The notes below the pieces were generated by a model. That model had not been told where the DNA came from, searched no databases, and worked only from the letters and a program-made list of their open reading frames with translations. Positions 54,001 to 63,019 of a DNA stretch of 64,000 bases are shown here, in pieces (the first letter of the stretch is position 1; every line of letters starts with the position of its first letter). This stretch comes from Candidatus Saccharimonadota bacterium. GTDB lineage: Bacteria > Patescibacteriota > Saccharimonadia > Saccharimonadales > Saccharimonadaceae. Position numbers and translations under genes: made by a program. The DNA is taken from assembly GCA_017545505.1 (NCBI GenBank), contig JAFWNB010000003.1:1-64000 (forward strand), read 5' to 3'.

Positions 54001-57000
54001 ATCCGACTTATACTGACCATCTATTCCAAGGTTGGTTTACGGCAGCTACTGGTGGCGAACAGATTAATTCCAGCACTGTCCCATCTGGAAATACCACTTA
54101 TCATGCACAGTGGCTAAAGACTGTAGCATTAGCAGAACTCCAGCGAGACACAATTGCGGTTGAGCCAAATAGGACTGCAAATATCGTGGTAACTAATTCT
54201 TCTGAGCTTGAACCCTATACATTTACATCGAATGATACTTCAATTGCTACAGTTGACTCAACGGGCGAAGTAACCGGTGTCACTAATGGCACTACTACGA
54301 TTTCAATGACTGGTACAACTTCTGGTGTCACAAAAACTATTACCGTAAATGTCACGACATTGCTCCCAGTAACTCAAGCAATTATCGGAAATACCGATCT
54401 TACCACAACGGTGGGTGGACAAACTACTGTCATAGTTACTAACTCTGCCGAACTTGAACCATACTCTTTCTCCTCTAGTGATACTTCGATTGCTACCATA
54501 GATGCTTCTGGCGTGATTACCGGTGTAAGCGCTGGAACTACAAGCATCATTATGACTGGCATAAATTCTGGGCTCACAAAAACTCTTGAAGTAGAAATCA
54601 CTGCCGCACCTGTAACAATGTATACTGTAACCTTTAATCCAAATGGCGGTACGTTTAGCAATCCAAGCGATAGTTCGAAACAGGTAGAAGAAAATACTGC
54701 AGTCGGAGCTTTGCCGACGCCGACTAAGGCTAACTACATGTTCTTTGGCTGGTACAAGGATGATGGTACTTTCTATCAAGAAGTTTATCCTGAAGAGGTT
54801 ATTAGTGACGCTGTAACGTACTATGCGAAGTGGATCGAAAACACTTCTAGCTTCCCGATTGTCTGGGCGGAGACTAATGCTTGTACCTTTAATGGGGCAT
54901 CATATGTAACTGGTGATTATTGTCTTGAGGATGCCGTGTCTGGCACTTCAATTGATAAAACTAAGAATTATATTGATAGTGCAATTCAACTATTCTCGCA
55001 GGCAAATTACCAGAAAGACTTTGAAGTTGGGCTCAATATCGTGTCATATGATGGTAGCAGTTCAGTAAATCAAGCTACATTTGTAACTTCTAAGGCAGAG
55101 AACTTGTCTGGTTGGCCTGGATTTACGCTAAGACGAAGTGGTTCCAGCGCAAATCTTGAATTAACTGAAAGATTTAGTATGAATTCACAAGCTGTTGCTG
55201 CGCCGGTTGTGGCTATAAGTAGCGTAAACCAGGTAAAGATTGCAAGAATTGGTGAGAAGATTTACTATTCTTGGAATGGTGCACCATATACATTCTTGCA
55301 AGATATCAAAGAAAACACTACACGTTTTGATACTAATGTGTGGTTCGGTGCTACATTAAATTCCGCTGGTACAGGTTCGCAGCGTCCGATTTATGCAACG
55401 TTTACTGATATGTACGTCAGACTTGGTGTACCTACTGATTACGTAATTGAACTTGATGTTAATGATGGTTCGATGAGCGAGCCAAGTAGCTTTACGGTTA
55501 CAATTGGTGATGAACTAGGGACCTTGCCGACTCCAACTCCGCCAAATGAAAATTATACCTTTGTTGGGTGGTTTGACGAATCGGTTTCGCCAGCCGTCCA
55601 GGTTACTTCTACCACAAGACCAGATGGCAATAAAAAATATATAGCGCATTATTCCTATGATTCGTCTGATGAACCGGTAATATTTAATATCGCTAATGAC
55701 GCCCTTCAAGGATATCAGACTCTTATCAATAGTTGGGTGCCAAGTCCGATTAACATCACTACATTCAATCAAAGTTCACCGATCAACAATTCGACCTGGG
55801 GCGACACAAGCGAACTTTCTGAGCAAGAATTCTGGCAGGGTATAAAAGACAATTTTGAAGATAATCTCTGTTCAATACCTAGCTACGGTGATGCCACCAA
55901 GCCATTATCCTCGCTTTCTAACTGGGGAAATGGTTCGGTAGACTGTTCGAAGCCAAGAGCTTATGACACGAAGATTGGCGCAGCGCTTAATGTCTACCTT
56001 GACGATGAAAATGGTGCTCAAGTTGCATATACTAACGCAACGAATGGCATTATACATAACATGATTCCTGGCCAGACATATTATTGGGAGAAAGCAGATG
56101 ATAGCATGGTCTATGGCTATGTGACGGCTACTTCTGTAAACGGTAGAAGGCCAATTGAGCTTAGCGCAAATCGCAATACTCGTGACCTTGGTGGTTTGCC
56201 AGTGACTTACACAGACAGCAATAACCAAACCGTGACTGGTACGACTGCCTATGGTAGATTATTCCGCGGTGAAAGGCTATGGAATACACCTGCGACTGAA
56301 CTTTATAATCTAGGTATCAATAAACAGTATGATGTGGGCGATCCTACCGAATATGCAAATGATACGAAACTCAGCGATTATAAATGGGATCCAGTAGTCC
56401 ATTACAATTTCGACTATAATTCTGGTGACGAAAACAATGCTTCATCAAACTATATGAAAGCCTGGACCGCCGTGACCGATATCATGACCGATATTACAAG
56501 CGCCAACGATCCAAAAAACATTTACTTCCACTGTCGCGTAGGCGCCGACCGTACTGGTACCACGGCATATCTACTTGAGGGTCTCCTTGGCGTACCGGAT
56601 GAAGCTAGATATGAGGAGTATGAGCTTACGAACCTCTCTGGTCTTTACGATAGAACTAGGTATTACAAGCAAAAGACTAGTACCAATAATTTGAAGTTTG
56701 TCTTCATGATGGAATATGTAAAAACTAATGCGGACATCCTCAATTGGTACATGAGCAATCCAAATTCCGATATGAACTTAGTACAAGCCTTTAGGTCGGC
56801 GATGACAGTTGTGTCGAATTCGGGTAATTCCGGACAAAATAATACTTCAGGACAGAACTCACTAAATAGCGTGTCTCCCACCAGCAATAGGAGCATAACA
56901 AATGCAAATCCAAACAATAATACCGATACTAACTCGGCAAGTAACGGATATATGGGGCCTCTTGGCATCTCAAGAACAACAAACGCTGCAACCGATGCTA

Positions 57001-57131
57001 GTAGTAGCGCAATTATTGAGCCAGGGAACTCATCGATCGGAGAAATCGCCGTTCTAGCGACTGCCGCCGCATCCACTGCCGCCATTGCTCTTGCATTAGT
57101 CAAAAATCATAATGACGACGAAGAACAATAA
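51075..57131 (+). CDS. Giant secreted surface protein with Big_2, InlB repeats and a C-terminal tyrosine phosphatase domain
   Basis: 2018 residues from a TTG start (51075) with GGGAGGA 5 bases upstream. Signal peptide to about 30 and the shared beta-module (about 30-205). InlB-type repeats ending LYAVW, YYAHW, YYANW, YHAQW and YYAKW follow. Two copies of a lectin-like module lie at about 296-500 and 1258-1455, both starting FPIVW and sharing a CTFNGA segment and YYSxNGxPxxFLQD. Three Big_2-type Ig units are seen (for example ELEPYEFSSDHQGVATVD). Residues about 1690-1890 form a Y_phosphatase3-like domain: NRNTRDLGG, LFRGERLW and the active-site loop HCRVGADRTG with Cys1820 and Arg1826. A low-complexity Asn/Ser stretch and a hydrophobic segment (about 1987-2007) with an acidic tail end it. 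Exported phosphatase or adhesin; targets unknown. Confidence 0.88.
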   Translation: MFKRKTLFWCVSSVLSIVCVFCLQNSVYGAAVQSNLTMTVSDDLLEYSITPSPGGTFGKSSNNTISITTNNYTGYSLSIATNESTSMLNSDDVEIESISSSIDESTFSSNSSYNNQWGYKPSQYVTTNGGINTIVQNTNYLPAPSMSGDLLAVTNTANSTANTYTLTFGARVDTTLPADTYSYTYILTAVTNSIVYNITYDDNTTDTVTNMPVPNPQAITIDGSTPAEESYATLSDAIPVRNEKKFAGWCDVATTPDATTGDDTCSGTLYEAGDDLPIDQTAAPNITLYAVWVDTLFPIVWNHMDPCTFNGATNGNITGSECEEYWDVRFIDTGIPLYSQTNFSKDYEIHFTIDHYLPSEQVDFYGSEDNGQQTFVNDKLGSNAGDKKAPGVVVRRNGGNNIDVNSKYSDAQISAPYNYQQVSDVSVFRLDGTIYYSLNGGPLIFLQDLPSNYSQFFGLHTWFGAYPRDDCTGDDYVCTNAKRILQGTLSNMYIRLGEYSDDDVHTINFKKNDGTTTNEATYLIKDGGSITTLPSAPTYTNHIFQGWFTTQTGGTEVTASTVPTASTDYYAHWLGTVAIADITTTQIALQPGNSETIVIANSNELEPYEFSSDHQGVATVDPDTGEVTAVAAGTATITITGKLSGETKTIPVTVAGQTYQVYFDSQGGSAVSPNPIEVGDGGTINPLPTSIKANSELEGWYTEPNGGGTKLSTTTVFVSNTPKQYYANWVEQQYVCKPATSLHVEPCTRTSAGCAAAGYTNKDITYGSLIEQGATSLTAGNAMTCDINADGYFDEADERFYYLTDVGDNAALIYYKSINNNENLWNDALTLLPTSSTTGWTNPHLVTFGAGDYNGKVARYMSYNEARATCNNSTNNFGTNGKCVYILEQSNFAYTNIRDGYWLGSTNNARVHTSSRNITTNSQRNGVRPVIEVPMDYVSLHVQAQFDITFDPHNGDSTTTVTIDEGDSLSTNIPANPTYTDHLFQGWFTAATGGEQINSSTVPSGNTTYHAQWLKTVALAELQRDTIAVEPNRTANIVVTNSSELEPYTFTSNDTSIATVDSTGEVTGVTNGTTTISMTGTTSGVTKTITVNVTTLLPVTQAIIGNTDLTTTVGGQTTVIVTNSAELEPYSFSSSDTSIATIDASGVITGVSAGTTSIIMTGINSGLTKTLEVEITAAPVTMYTVTFNPNGGTFSNPSDSSKQVEENTAVGALPTPTKANYMFFGWYKDDGTFYQEVYPEEVISDAVTYYAKWIENTSSFPIVWAETNACTFNGASYVTGDYCLEDAVSGTSIDKTKNYIDSAIQLFSQANYQKDFEVGLNIVSYDGSSSVNQATFVTSKAENLSGWPGFTLRRSGSSANLELTERFSMNSQAVAAPVVAISSVNQVKIARIGEKIYYSWNGAPYTFLQDIKENTTRFDTNVWFGATLNSAGTGSQRPIYATFTDMYVRLGVPTDYVIELDVNDGSMSEPSSFTVTIGDELGTLPTPTPPNENYTFVGWFDESVSPAVQVTSTTRPDGNKKYIAHYSYDSSDEPVIFNIANDALQGYQTLINSWVPSPINITTFNQSSPINNSTWGDTSELSEQEFWQGIKDNFEDNLCSIPSYGDATKPLSSLSNWGNGSVDCSKPRAYDTKIGAALNVYLDDENGAQVAYTNATNGIIHNMIPGQTYYWEKADDSMVYGYVTATSVNGRRPIELSANRNTRDLGGLPVTYTDSNNQTVTGTTAYGRLFRGERLWNTPATELYNLGINKQYDVGDPTEYANDTKLSDYKWDPVVHYNFDYNSGDENNASSNYMKAWTAVTDIMTDITSANDPKNIYFHCRVGADRTGTTAYLLEGLLGVPDEARYEEYELTNLSGLYDRTRYYKQKTSTNNLKFVFMMEYVKTNADILNWYMSNPNSDMNLVQAFRSAMTVVSNSGNSGQNNTSGQNSLNSVSPTSNRSITNANPNNNTDTNSASNGYMGPLGISRTTNAATDASSSAIIEPGNSSIGEIAVLATAAASTAAIALALVKNHNDDEEQ

Positions 57132-57159
57132 TAAACGCCTCTGTGATATAATTTAGGAT

Positions 57160-59229
57160 ATGGCTAAATTCAAACTAGTATCAAAATATCAGCCAACGGG
57201 TGATCAGCCAACCGCGATTAGACAATTAACCGATGGTGTTAATAAAGGTATCCACGAACAAACCTTGCTGGGTGTCACTGGCTCCGGCAAAACTTTTACG
57301 ATGGCGAATATTATTCAGAATACACAACGGCCAACACTAATACTAGCCCACAATAAAACACTTGCCGCACAGCTGTATTCAGAATTTCGTGATTTCTTTC
57401 CAGAAAATGAAGTGCATTATTTTGTATCATATTTTGATTACTACCAGCCAGAAGCATACATCGCCTCAACCGATACATATATCGAAAAAGATTCCGCTAT
57501 CAATGACGAAATCGATCGTTTACGTCACGGTGCCACAGAAGCTTTGCTTACGCGTAGAGATGTCATAGTGGTTGCATCCGTATCGTGCATTTATGGCATT
57601 GGTTCACCAGATAACTACACCGAAATGTCATTGCCGCTCTGGCGAACAGAGCATGGATGGGCATTAGGGCTAAATACCTCTTTTGAGGACCATAAGCTTG
57701 GGCGAGCGCCCTCGAGCGTGTCTGAAAAGGAGGTATTTAGCCCTTTGTCGCAACTAGATTTTATTCGCCATCTCGTATCAATGCAATATCATAGAAATGA
57801 CCTAGCCTTCGAACGTGGAAATTTTAGAGTAATGGGCGATACTATTGATTTATATCCCGCCAACGGAGAATATGCTTATCGATTTGAATTTGGTTTTGAT
57901 AACCTAGAAGAAATTAAGATCGTCGACCCTTTAACTTTTGAGATACGAGAAAAGCCAGATCATATTCATATCTTTCCAAACACCCATTACGCTACACCGA
58001 TGGATCAATTAGAAAAAGCCCTCATTACAATTCGAGCCGAATACGAAGAGAGATTAGCTTTTTTCGAAAAACATCAAAAATATCTTGAAGCGCAAAGACT
58101 TAGTCAACGCACTAAATACGATTTAGAGATGTTAAAAGAAACTGGCTTTGTAAAAGGCATTGAAAACTATTCCAGGCACCTAGATGGTCGTAAACCAGGT
58201 GAGCCACCTTCCACATTGTTAGATTTCTTTCCGAAAGATTTTCTCTTATTCGTAGACGAGTCACATATGACATTACCACAAGTTCGTGGTATGTATAACG
58301 GCGACCACGCCCGTAAAACTACATTAGTAGATTATGGCTTCCGCCTACCGAGTGCATTGGATAACCGTCCACTTACTTATGGTGAATTTCAAAAACACAT
58401 CAATCAAGCAATTTATGTTTCTGCCACACCGGGAGAATATGAATTAGAGGTTTCACCCAAACCAGCCGAACAAGTCATTCGTCCAACCGGTCTTCTAGAC
58501 CCAGAAATCGAAGTACGCGGCTCCGAAGGACAAATTGATGATTTAATGGAAGAAATCGATAAAAGAATAGCTAAAGGCCAAAGAACGCTAATTACAACCC
58601 TCACGAAACGCATGGCCGAAGATTTAACCGACCACCTAAAAGAACGTGGTGTAAAAACCGCCTACATTCATTCCGATATTGACACACTAGAACGCGGCGA
58701 TATATTGCGAGATTTACGAGCCGGAGTATACGATGTACTCGTTGGAATTAATTTACTTCGTGAAGGATTAGATTTACCAGAGGTTTCATTAGTAGCAATA
58801 CTAGACGCAGACAAAGAAGGTTTCTTACGCTCCGAATCAGCACTAATTCAAACTATCGGCCGCGCCGCCCGTCACGAAGAGGGAAAAGTAATTATGTATG
58901 CAGACTTCATCACTGAGAGTATGGAAAAAGCTATCTCAGAAACAAATCGTCGTCGCGGGATTCAAAAAGAATATAACGAAAAACATGGTATTATCCCGCA
59001 TTCCATCCAAAAAGACGTCGGAGCTGGTCTACGCGCCATCATACCGGAAAAAGAAAAAGAAAACAAGCTAGATATTAAACGTATACCAAAAGATGAACTA
59101 CCAGCCTTAGTCAAACAATTAACATCCGAAATGCAACTCGCGGCCGCAAATCTAGAGTTTGAACGCGCCGCCACCATTCGTGATGAAATAGAGAGAATTA
59201 AGGATTATATAAACGGTAAAAAGACGTAA
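57160..59229 (+). CDS. uvrB: Excinuclease ABC subunit B with in-frame palindromic-element insert
   Basis: 689 residues. Walker [11 protein letters not shown] (about 38-47), [21 protein letters not shown] (beta-hairpin, about 92-112), DESHMT (Walker B-like), and motifs V and [16 protein letters not shown] and QTIGRAARH. The C-terminal UVR domain ends [13 protein letters not shown]. Between [13 protein letters not shown] and [15 protein letters not shown] about 30 extra residues ([17 protein letters not shown] inside) are encoded by palindromic element copy 3; most UvrB proteins have a short link here. TATAAT (57147-57152) ends 7 bases before the ATG. Loads damage for UvrC cutting. Confidence 0.97.
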   Translation: MAKFKLVSKYQPTGDQPTAIRQLTDGVNKGIHEQTLLGVTGSGKTFTMANIIQNTQRPTLILAHNKTLAAQLYSEFRDFFPENEVHYFVSYFDYYQPEAYIASTDTYIEKDSAINDEIDRLRHGATEALLTRRDVIVVASVSCIYGIGSPDNYTEMSLPLWRTEHGWALGLNTSFEDHKLGRAPSSVSEKEVFSPLSQLDFIRHLVSMQYHRNDLAFERGNFRVMGDTIDLYPANGEYAYRFEFGFDNLEEIKIVDPLTFEIREKPDHIHIFPNTHYATPMDQLEKALITIRAEYEERLAFFEKHQKYLEAQRLSQRTKYDLEMLKETGFVKGIENYSRHLDGRKPGEPPSTLLDFFPKDFLLFVDESHMTLPQVRGMYNGDHARKTTLVDYGFRLPSALDNRPLTYGEFQKHINQAIYVSATPGEYELEVSPKPAEQVIRPTGLLDPEIEVRGSEGQIDDLMEEIDKRIAKGQRTLITTLTKRMAEDLTDHLKERGVKTAYIHSDIDTLERGDILRDLRAGVYDVLVGINLLREGLDLPEVSLVAILDADKEGFLRSESALIQTIGRAARHEEGKVIMYADFITESMEKAISETNRRRGIQKEYNEKHGIIPHSIQKDVGAGLRAIIPEKEKENKLDIKRIPKDELPALVKQLTSEMQLAAANLEFERAATIRDEIERIKDYINGKKT
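57667..57743. repeat. Palindromic element copy 3, inside uvrB
   Basis: GGGCTAAATACCTCTTTT and AAAAGGAGGTATTTAGCCC arms (one bulge) enclose the core GGACCATAAGCTT-GGGCGAGCGCCC-TCGAGCGT-GTCT. The core matches copy 1 at nearly every position outside the inner stem. The reading frame of uvrB stays open through it. Confidence 0.85.
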
Positions 59230-59407
59230 TTTTAAACAAGTTGTTCAGGTTTTGTTCGGCAGTATACTAAATATAGTATGTAGGCGCCATATTCAACACG
59301 CTATATATAGCGTGTACAACTCACCATATATTATATATGTAATCTCATTATAAAGTATAAATACCTCGACAATCAATTACATTACTAAAAGGTTAATATA
59401 AAGTAAA
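59230..59407. other. Intergenic region with a perfect 20-base palindrome
   Basis: ACACGCTATATATAGCGTGT at 59296-59315 is fully self-complementary. The rest is A+T-rich without a clear terminator or gene. It lies between the convergent uvrB and surface-protein genes. The palindrome could be a protein-binding site or a cruciform. Confidence 0.5.
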
Positions 59408-61173
59408 TCAATAGTCCCCATCAACGTGATGAACACAACGAATCGGGTAACCATTATTCTTAAGTGAAGACGTAGCAAGAATTTCAGACATTGAATAACC
59501 AGATAAATTAAAAACATTCGCTGAAGTTTCAGAGGAAGATGAAGCAGACCAGTACTCGCCATAATAACCTGGGTTAGTGTAACCGCTATAGTTTCGCACA
59601 CCGGAATTAACAAAATTATAAGGAAAACTTCGCAATTCAGAAACACCATGTCTTGAAATGAGGATATAATATTCGCTATCATTACCAGACGTTGAATAGC
59701 TAATCGGCAAATTCCAATAATGCGGGCAAATAGAAGTTCGTGTAGAAGGTGAAACACTTGAAGAAACACTCTGCGTAGTTGCACTAGCCGCTGCCCAGGT
59801 GTAATAGTTTCCATATTCAAAGGATGCGTCATAAATTGACTCTGGAGAAGTATTAATGGCGACCATATTTCTATTATCAAAACGAGGAAATAGATATTTA
59901 GTAGAATTGCTTATAGTATATTTAGCCCCACTTCCGCTAGCCCCATAGAAAATAATAGTTTTATCCTCCTGGGTCCCATCAGTATTATTCTGAACATAGC
60001 TCAGATTATTATAATTAGTCCCATTCCAAGAACCGGATTCAGGATTAGCTAAACCACCAAACACTCCTCCATATCCCTCTGAATTATTTCTAAAATTCGT
60101 GATACTAGTATTAAAACCAGTATCTGAAGCAACACTCGTACCACCAATACCACTATAATTAACCATTTTTGAAACTATATTAACTGTTCCTAGCCTTAAG
60201 TTCTCCATCATCCAACAAATATTGCCTTGTCTAACCACAGAATAAGTTTGCCCATCGCGCACATCAGTAAGTGCAGTCACATTACCGTCCGGTATAGATG
60301 AACAACGATAACTCTGCATATCGCCAATTGATTCAACCCAAACTGCGTAAAGAGTGGCAGTATGGTCATTAAAATCAATATCCGCCCCAGTAATAGCTTC
60401 ATTTGGACCAAAAATTTTATCCGTACTATTAACGGTTGCATTCTGGTTTGTACTCCAACCGGCAAAACCATAACCAGTTTTATAAAAATTAGGAGCAAAA
60501 AGAGTGGTCGAGCTCGAAGACGTATTAGATTCAAGTTCATTTTTTGCTAAATCCATAGCACCAGCAGTAGCTCCATTTCCGTCATAGGTAATAAAATACG
60601 GACGATAAACAGACGCAATTAACGTTTGTCCCGCAAAATCGGGATTGACAGATTTACCAACATATTCTCCGGATTTATTATCAGTACTTATCGTACTAAT
60701 GAAATCATATTCCTCCCTGTACCAATTCTGTATATTACCATCTATATCAAGCGTCCAAGTACTGTCAAACCCAACTGGCTCTTCGTAATTGCCAGAAATA
60801 GCTCGTACGCTACAACCTACGCTTGGCAACCGTTCATAAATAGTATTAGGCTTGTTGGAATAGTAAACTGGATAAAATTTTGCATAAAAACCGTAATCAT
60901 AACCCTCTAATGGCTCTTCTCCAACCCTCGACGGATACATGCTGTATTCTAAACTATTATTGTTAATTATATAAGCTCTTTGGCTAGATACATTACTAGA
61001 ATCAGATTCACCAAAACCAACATGAATCGCGCCTTCCTTGTCGCCATCTGTAGATATAAAATTATAGTCACCCGCCTCAACCGCATAATCAATCATTATC
61101 TTTATCGCGTCAGCACCTGGAAAACTGATATTTCCAGAAGCATAATCAGATTGTGAATAAGCATGTTCTTGTT
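59408..61173 (-). pseudogene. C-terminal part of a surface protein, out of frame after a G8 tract
   Basis: About 590 residues follow the poly-G tract in the frame that begins GEQEHAYSQSDYASG. Content: beta-rich region, an InlB-type repeat (YKTGYGFAGWSTNQNATVN...LYAVW), then one Fib_succ-type domain (DVRDGQTYSVVRQGNICWMMENLRL, ICPHYWNLPI, final IRCVHH). There is no good start codon or ribosome site at its beginning, so it is the continuation of the 282-residue N-terminal ORF. With seven G's the two would give one 861-residue protein. It is either phase-off or a sequencing error in the tract. Confidence 0.8.
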
Positions 61174-61994
61174 CCCCCCCCAGAAGCAATATTTGTAGTC
61201 ATTGCTTCTTGATAATTACTACCAACGTATCCATAACGACCAGGTTCGCATACCTGAGCATATTTTACTGTATTAGTCATTTTGCCATTTTCAAACAAAA
61301 GGCCACCACCGTCGTACACAATAGTAACTGCATTTTTCAAAGCATCACTCTCTATAAAATCAGGATGAACTAATGTATATTTCACTTTCCCAACGAAAGT
61401 ATCCGGAGCTTGCAATGGCGATATGTAAGCTTGATATGTAGTTCTAAAAGTTGAGCCTACGGCATAACTTCCCACATCGGTACTACTTGTCCGCCAGGCC
61501 ACTCTATCGTAATCATCCGGTACACTATAAAAATCAGAATATTCATCACGAATAGTAATCGGATACAAAGGATTATTCGTGCTATCAGGAAGAATCTTCA
61601 TAGCCCACTGTGATTCATTACCAACTTTACTAGTACCAGTCTGGATAATACTACTATAGCCAACGCTCGAAGATATCATCGAAGTCTCACCTTCATCGTC
61701 AAGTGAAAATCCGATAGCATAAATCGAAAAACCATCAGCATCATTGCAAAAAGCCGTAATTGTACTTTCGCCAATACTAGAGTTAACCTGGCCCGGAATA
61801 ATAGTTGCATTATGAGTGTCCATTCCTACACCGTTTAGCGTACAAGATACCGGCACCGATATATTAACGTCATCAACTACATCATCATCCGCGTGTATAG
61901 AAGACGAAGCGAGCATCAAAATAGAAAACACACAAAAAAATACCAACAAACCGGTAATTCCATAAATGCATTTATAAGGTTGCTGTTTCTCCAT
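61146..61994 (-). CDS. N-terminal part of a phase-variable surface protein
   Basis: 282 residues in the present state. Signal peptide (hydrophobic about 13-33, ending IHA) and the shared N-terminal beta-module (VPVSCTLNGVGMD, ADGFSIYAIGFSLDDEG, ESQWAMKILPDS). It reaches the G8 tract, then runs 9 residues out of frame to a stop. The TGCTATAAT box lies about 45 bases upstream on this strand, and the ribosome site is weak. A truncated secreted form may be made, or the mRNA may not give a useful product while the tract is G8. Confidence 0.82.
   Translation of the reverse strand: MEKQQPYKCIYGITGLLVFFCVFSILMLASSSIHADDDVVDDVNISVPVSCTLNGVGMDTHNATIIPGQVNSSIGESTITAFCNDADGFSIYAIGFSLDDEGETSMISSSVGYSSIIQTGTSKVGNESQWAMKILPDSTNNPLYPITIRDEYSDFYSVPDDYDRVAWRTSSTDVGSYAVGSTFRTTYQAYISPLQAPDTFVGKVKYTLVHPDFIESDALKNAVTIVYDGGGLLFENGKMTNTVKYAQVCEPGRYGYVGSNYQEAMTTNIASGGGTRTCLFTI
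61174..61181. repeat. G8 homopolymer tract (C8 on +)
   Basis: Eight C on the + strand, exactly where the two halves of the surface-protein gene meet. With seven the codons would read TCT GGG GGG GAA CAA and stay open to 59408. Poly-G/C tracts of this length are typical slippage sites of phase-variable genes. Confidence 0.85.
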
Positions 61995-62089
61995 TGCGCA
62001 ATTCTTTCACTGCGCATGTCCATTTTTATATATTACTATTATAGCATAAAAACTTTAATGTCAATAATAATTAATGATATAATATAACC

Positions 62090-63019
62090 ATGAGCACGGT
62101 GGGCATTGCCGAAATCGATAGTATCAAAAGACGAATTCGAGCCTGCGATTATTTAGTAGTCGCACAATTATTTTTGCAAAATAATTTTCTCTTAGAAAAG
62201 CCACTTGAGTTCAACGATATTAAACCACGCCTACTTGGCCACTGGGGTACTTGCCACGGCATTAATGTAGCCTACGCAAATCTAAAAGCACATTTTAAAA
62301 ATAACCCATATTTTTCTTTTATACTCGGGCCAGGACACGGCTTTCCAGCTTTACAAGCCAACCTATTTCTAGATAAAGAACTTTTTAAAATCGACAAAAA
62401 AGCAACTCTAGATAAAGCCGGCATAGAATACATTTGTAAGAATTTTTCATGGCCAGAAGGTTTTCCTAGTCATGCCAGCCCCTTTACCCCCGGAGTAATT
62501 ACCGAAGGCGGAGAACTAGGCTACGCACTTGCCAATGCTTACGGGTTAGCTCTCGGGCATCCAGAAAAAACAATCGCTGTTTTAATAGGGGATGGCGAAT
62601 TAGAAACTGCCACCGCTATAGACTCATTAAATCTGAAAAACCTTTTAGCCGGCTCAAAGAACGGAACAGTCCTGCCAATTTTACATCTAAACGGTTATAA
62701 AATTTCTGGTCCCACTATTTATGCGCGTAAATCCGAAAGGGAATTAAATGAGCTAATCCGCGGATTTGGGTTTACACCGATTATTTTAACTGACAATCCA
62801 GAAGAGTTCCAAGTAAAACTCGACAATAGTCCAAAGTATCCATTTTATATTTTGAAGACCGAAAAAGGATACGGCGGACCTAACCAGTATCAAATGTCAC
62901 ATCAAATTCCGCTTAAAAATCCTGCCACCGACCAATCGGAGCTCATACAAATCGAAGCATGGCTTAAATCATACAATTTTCATGAATTATTTGACGAACA
63001 AAAAGGATTCCAAATATGA
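62090..63019 (+). CDS. xfp: Phosphoketolase, N-terminal (XFP_N) subunit
   Basis: 309 residues matching the thiamine-diphosphate-binding N-terminal domain: IRACDYLVVAQLFLQNN, LGHWGTCHGINVAYANL, ILGPGHGFPALQANLFL, SHASPFTPGVITEGGELGYALANAYG, LIGDGELETATAIDSL (GDG...E ThDP motif) and HLNGYKISGPTIYAR. The enzyme cleaves xylulose-5-P or fructose-6-P to acetyl phosphate. The usual protein of about 790 residues is here cut in the linker; the second half starts in an ATGA overlap. TATAAT (62078-62083) ends 6 bases before the ATG. Confidence 0.93.
   Translation: MSTVGIAEIDSIKRRIRACDYLVVAQLFLQNNFLLEKPLEFNDIKPRLLGHWGTCHGINVAYANLKAHFKNNPYFSFILGPGHGFPALQANLFLDKELFKIDKKATLDKAGIEYICKNFSWPEGFPSHASPFTPGVITEGGELGYALANAYGLALGHPEKTIAVLIGDGELETATAIDSLNLKNLLAGSKNGTVLPILHLNGYKISGPTIYARKSERELNELIRGFGFTPIILTDNPEEFQVKLDNSPKYPFYILKTEKGYGGPNQYQMSHQIPLKNPATDQSELIQIEAWLKSYNFHELFDEQKGFQI

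Noticed and set aside
59408-61189. 593-residue ORF as an independent gene
   Set aside because: It has no signal peptide, its start lies within the poly-G region and its content continues the N-terminal ORF.
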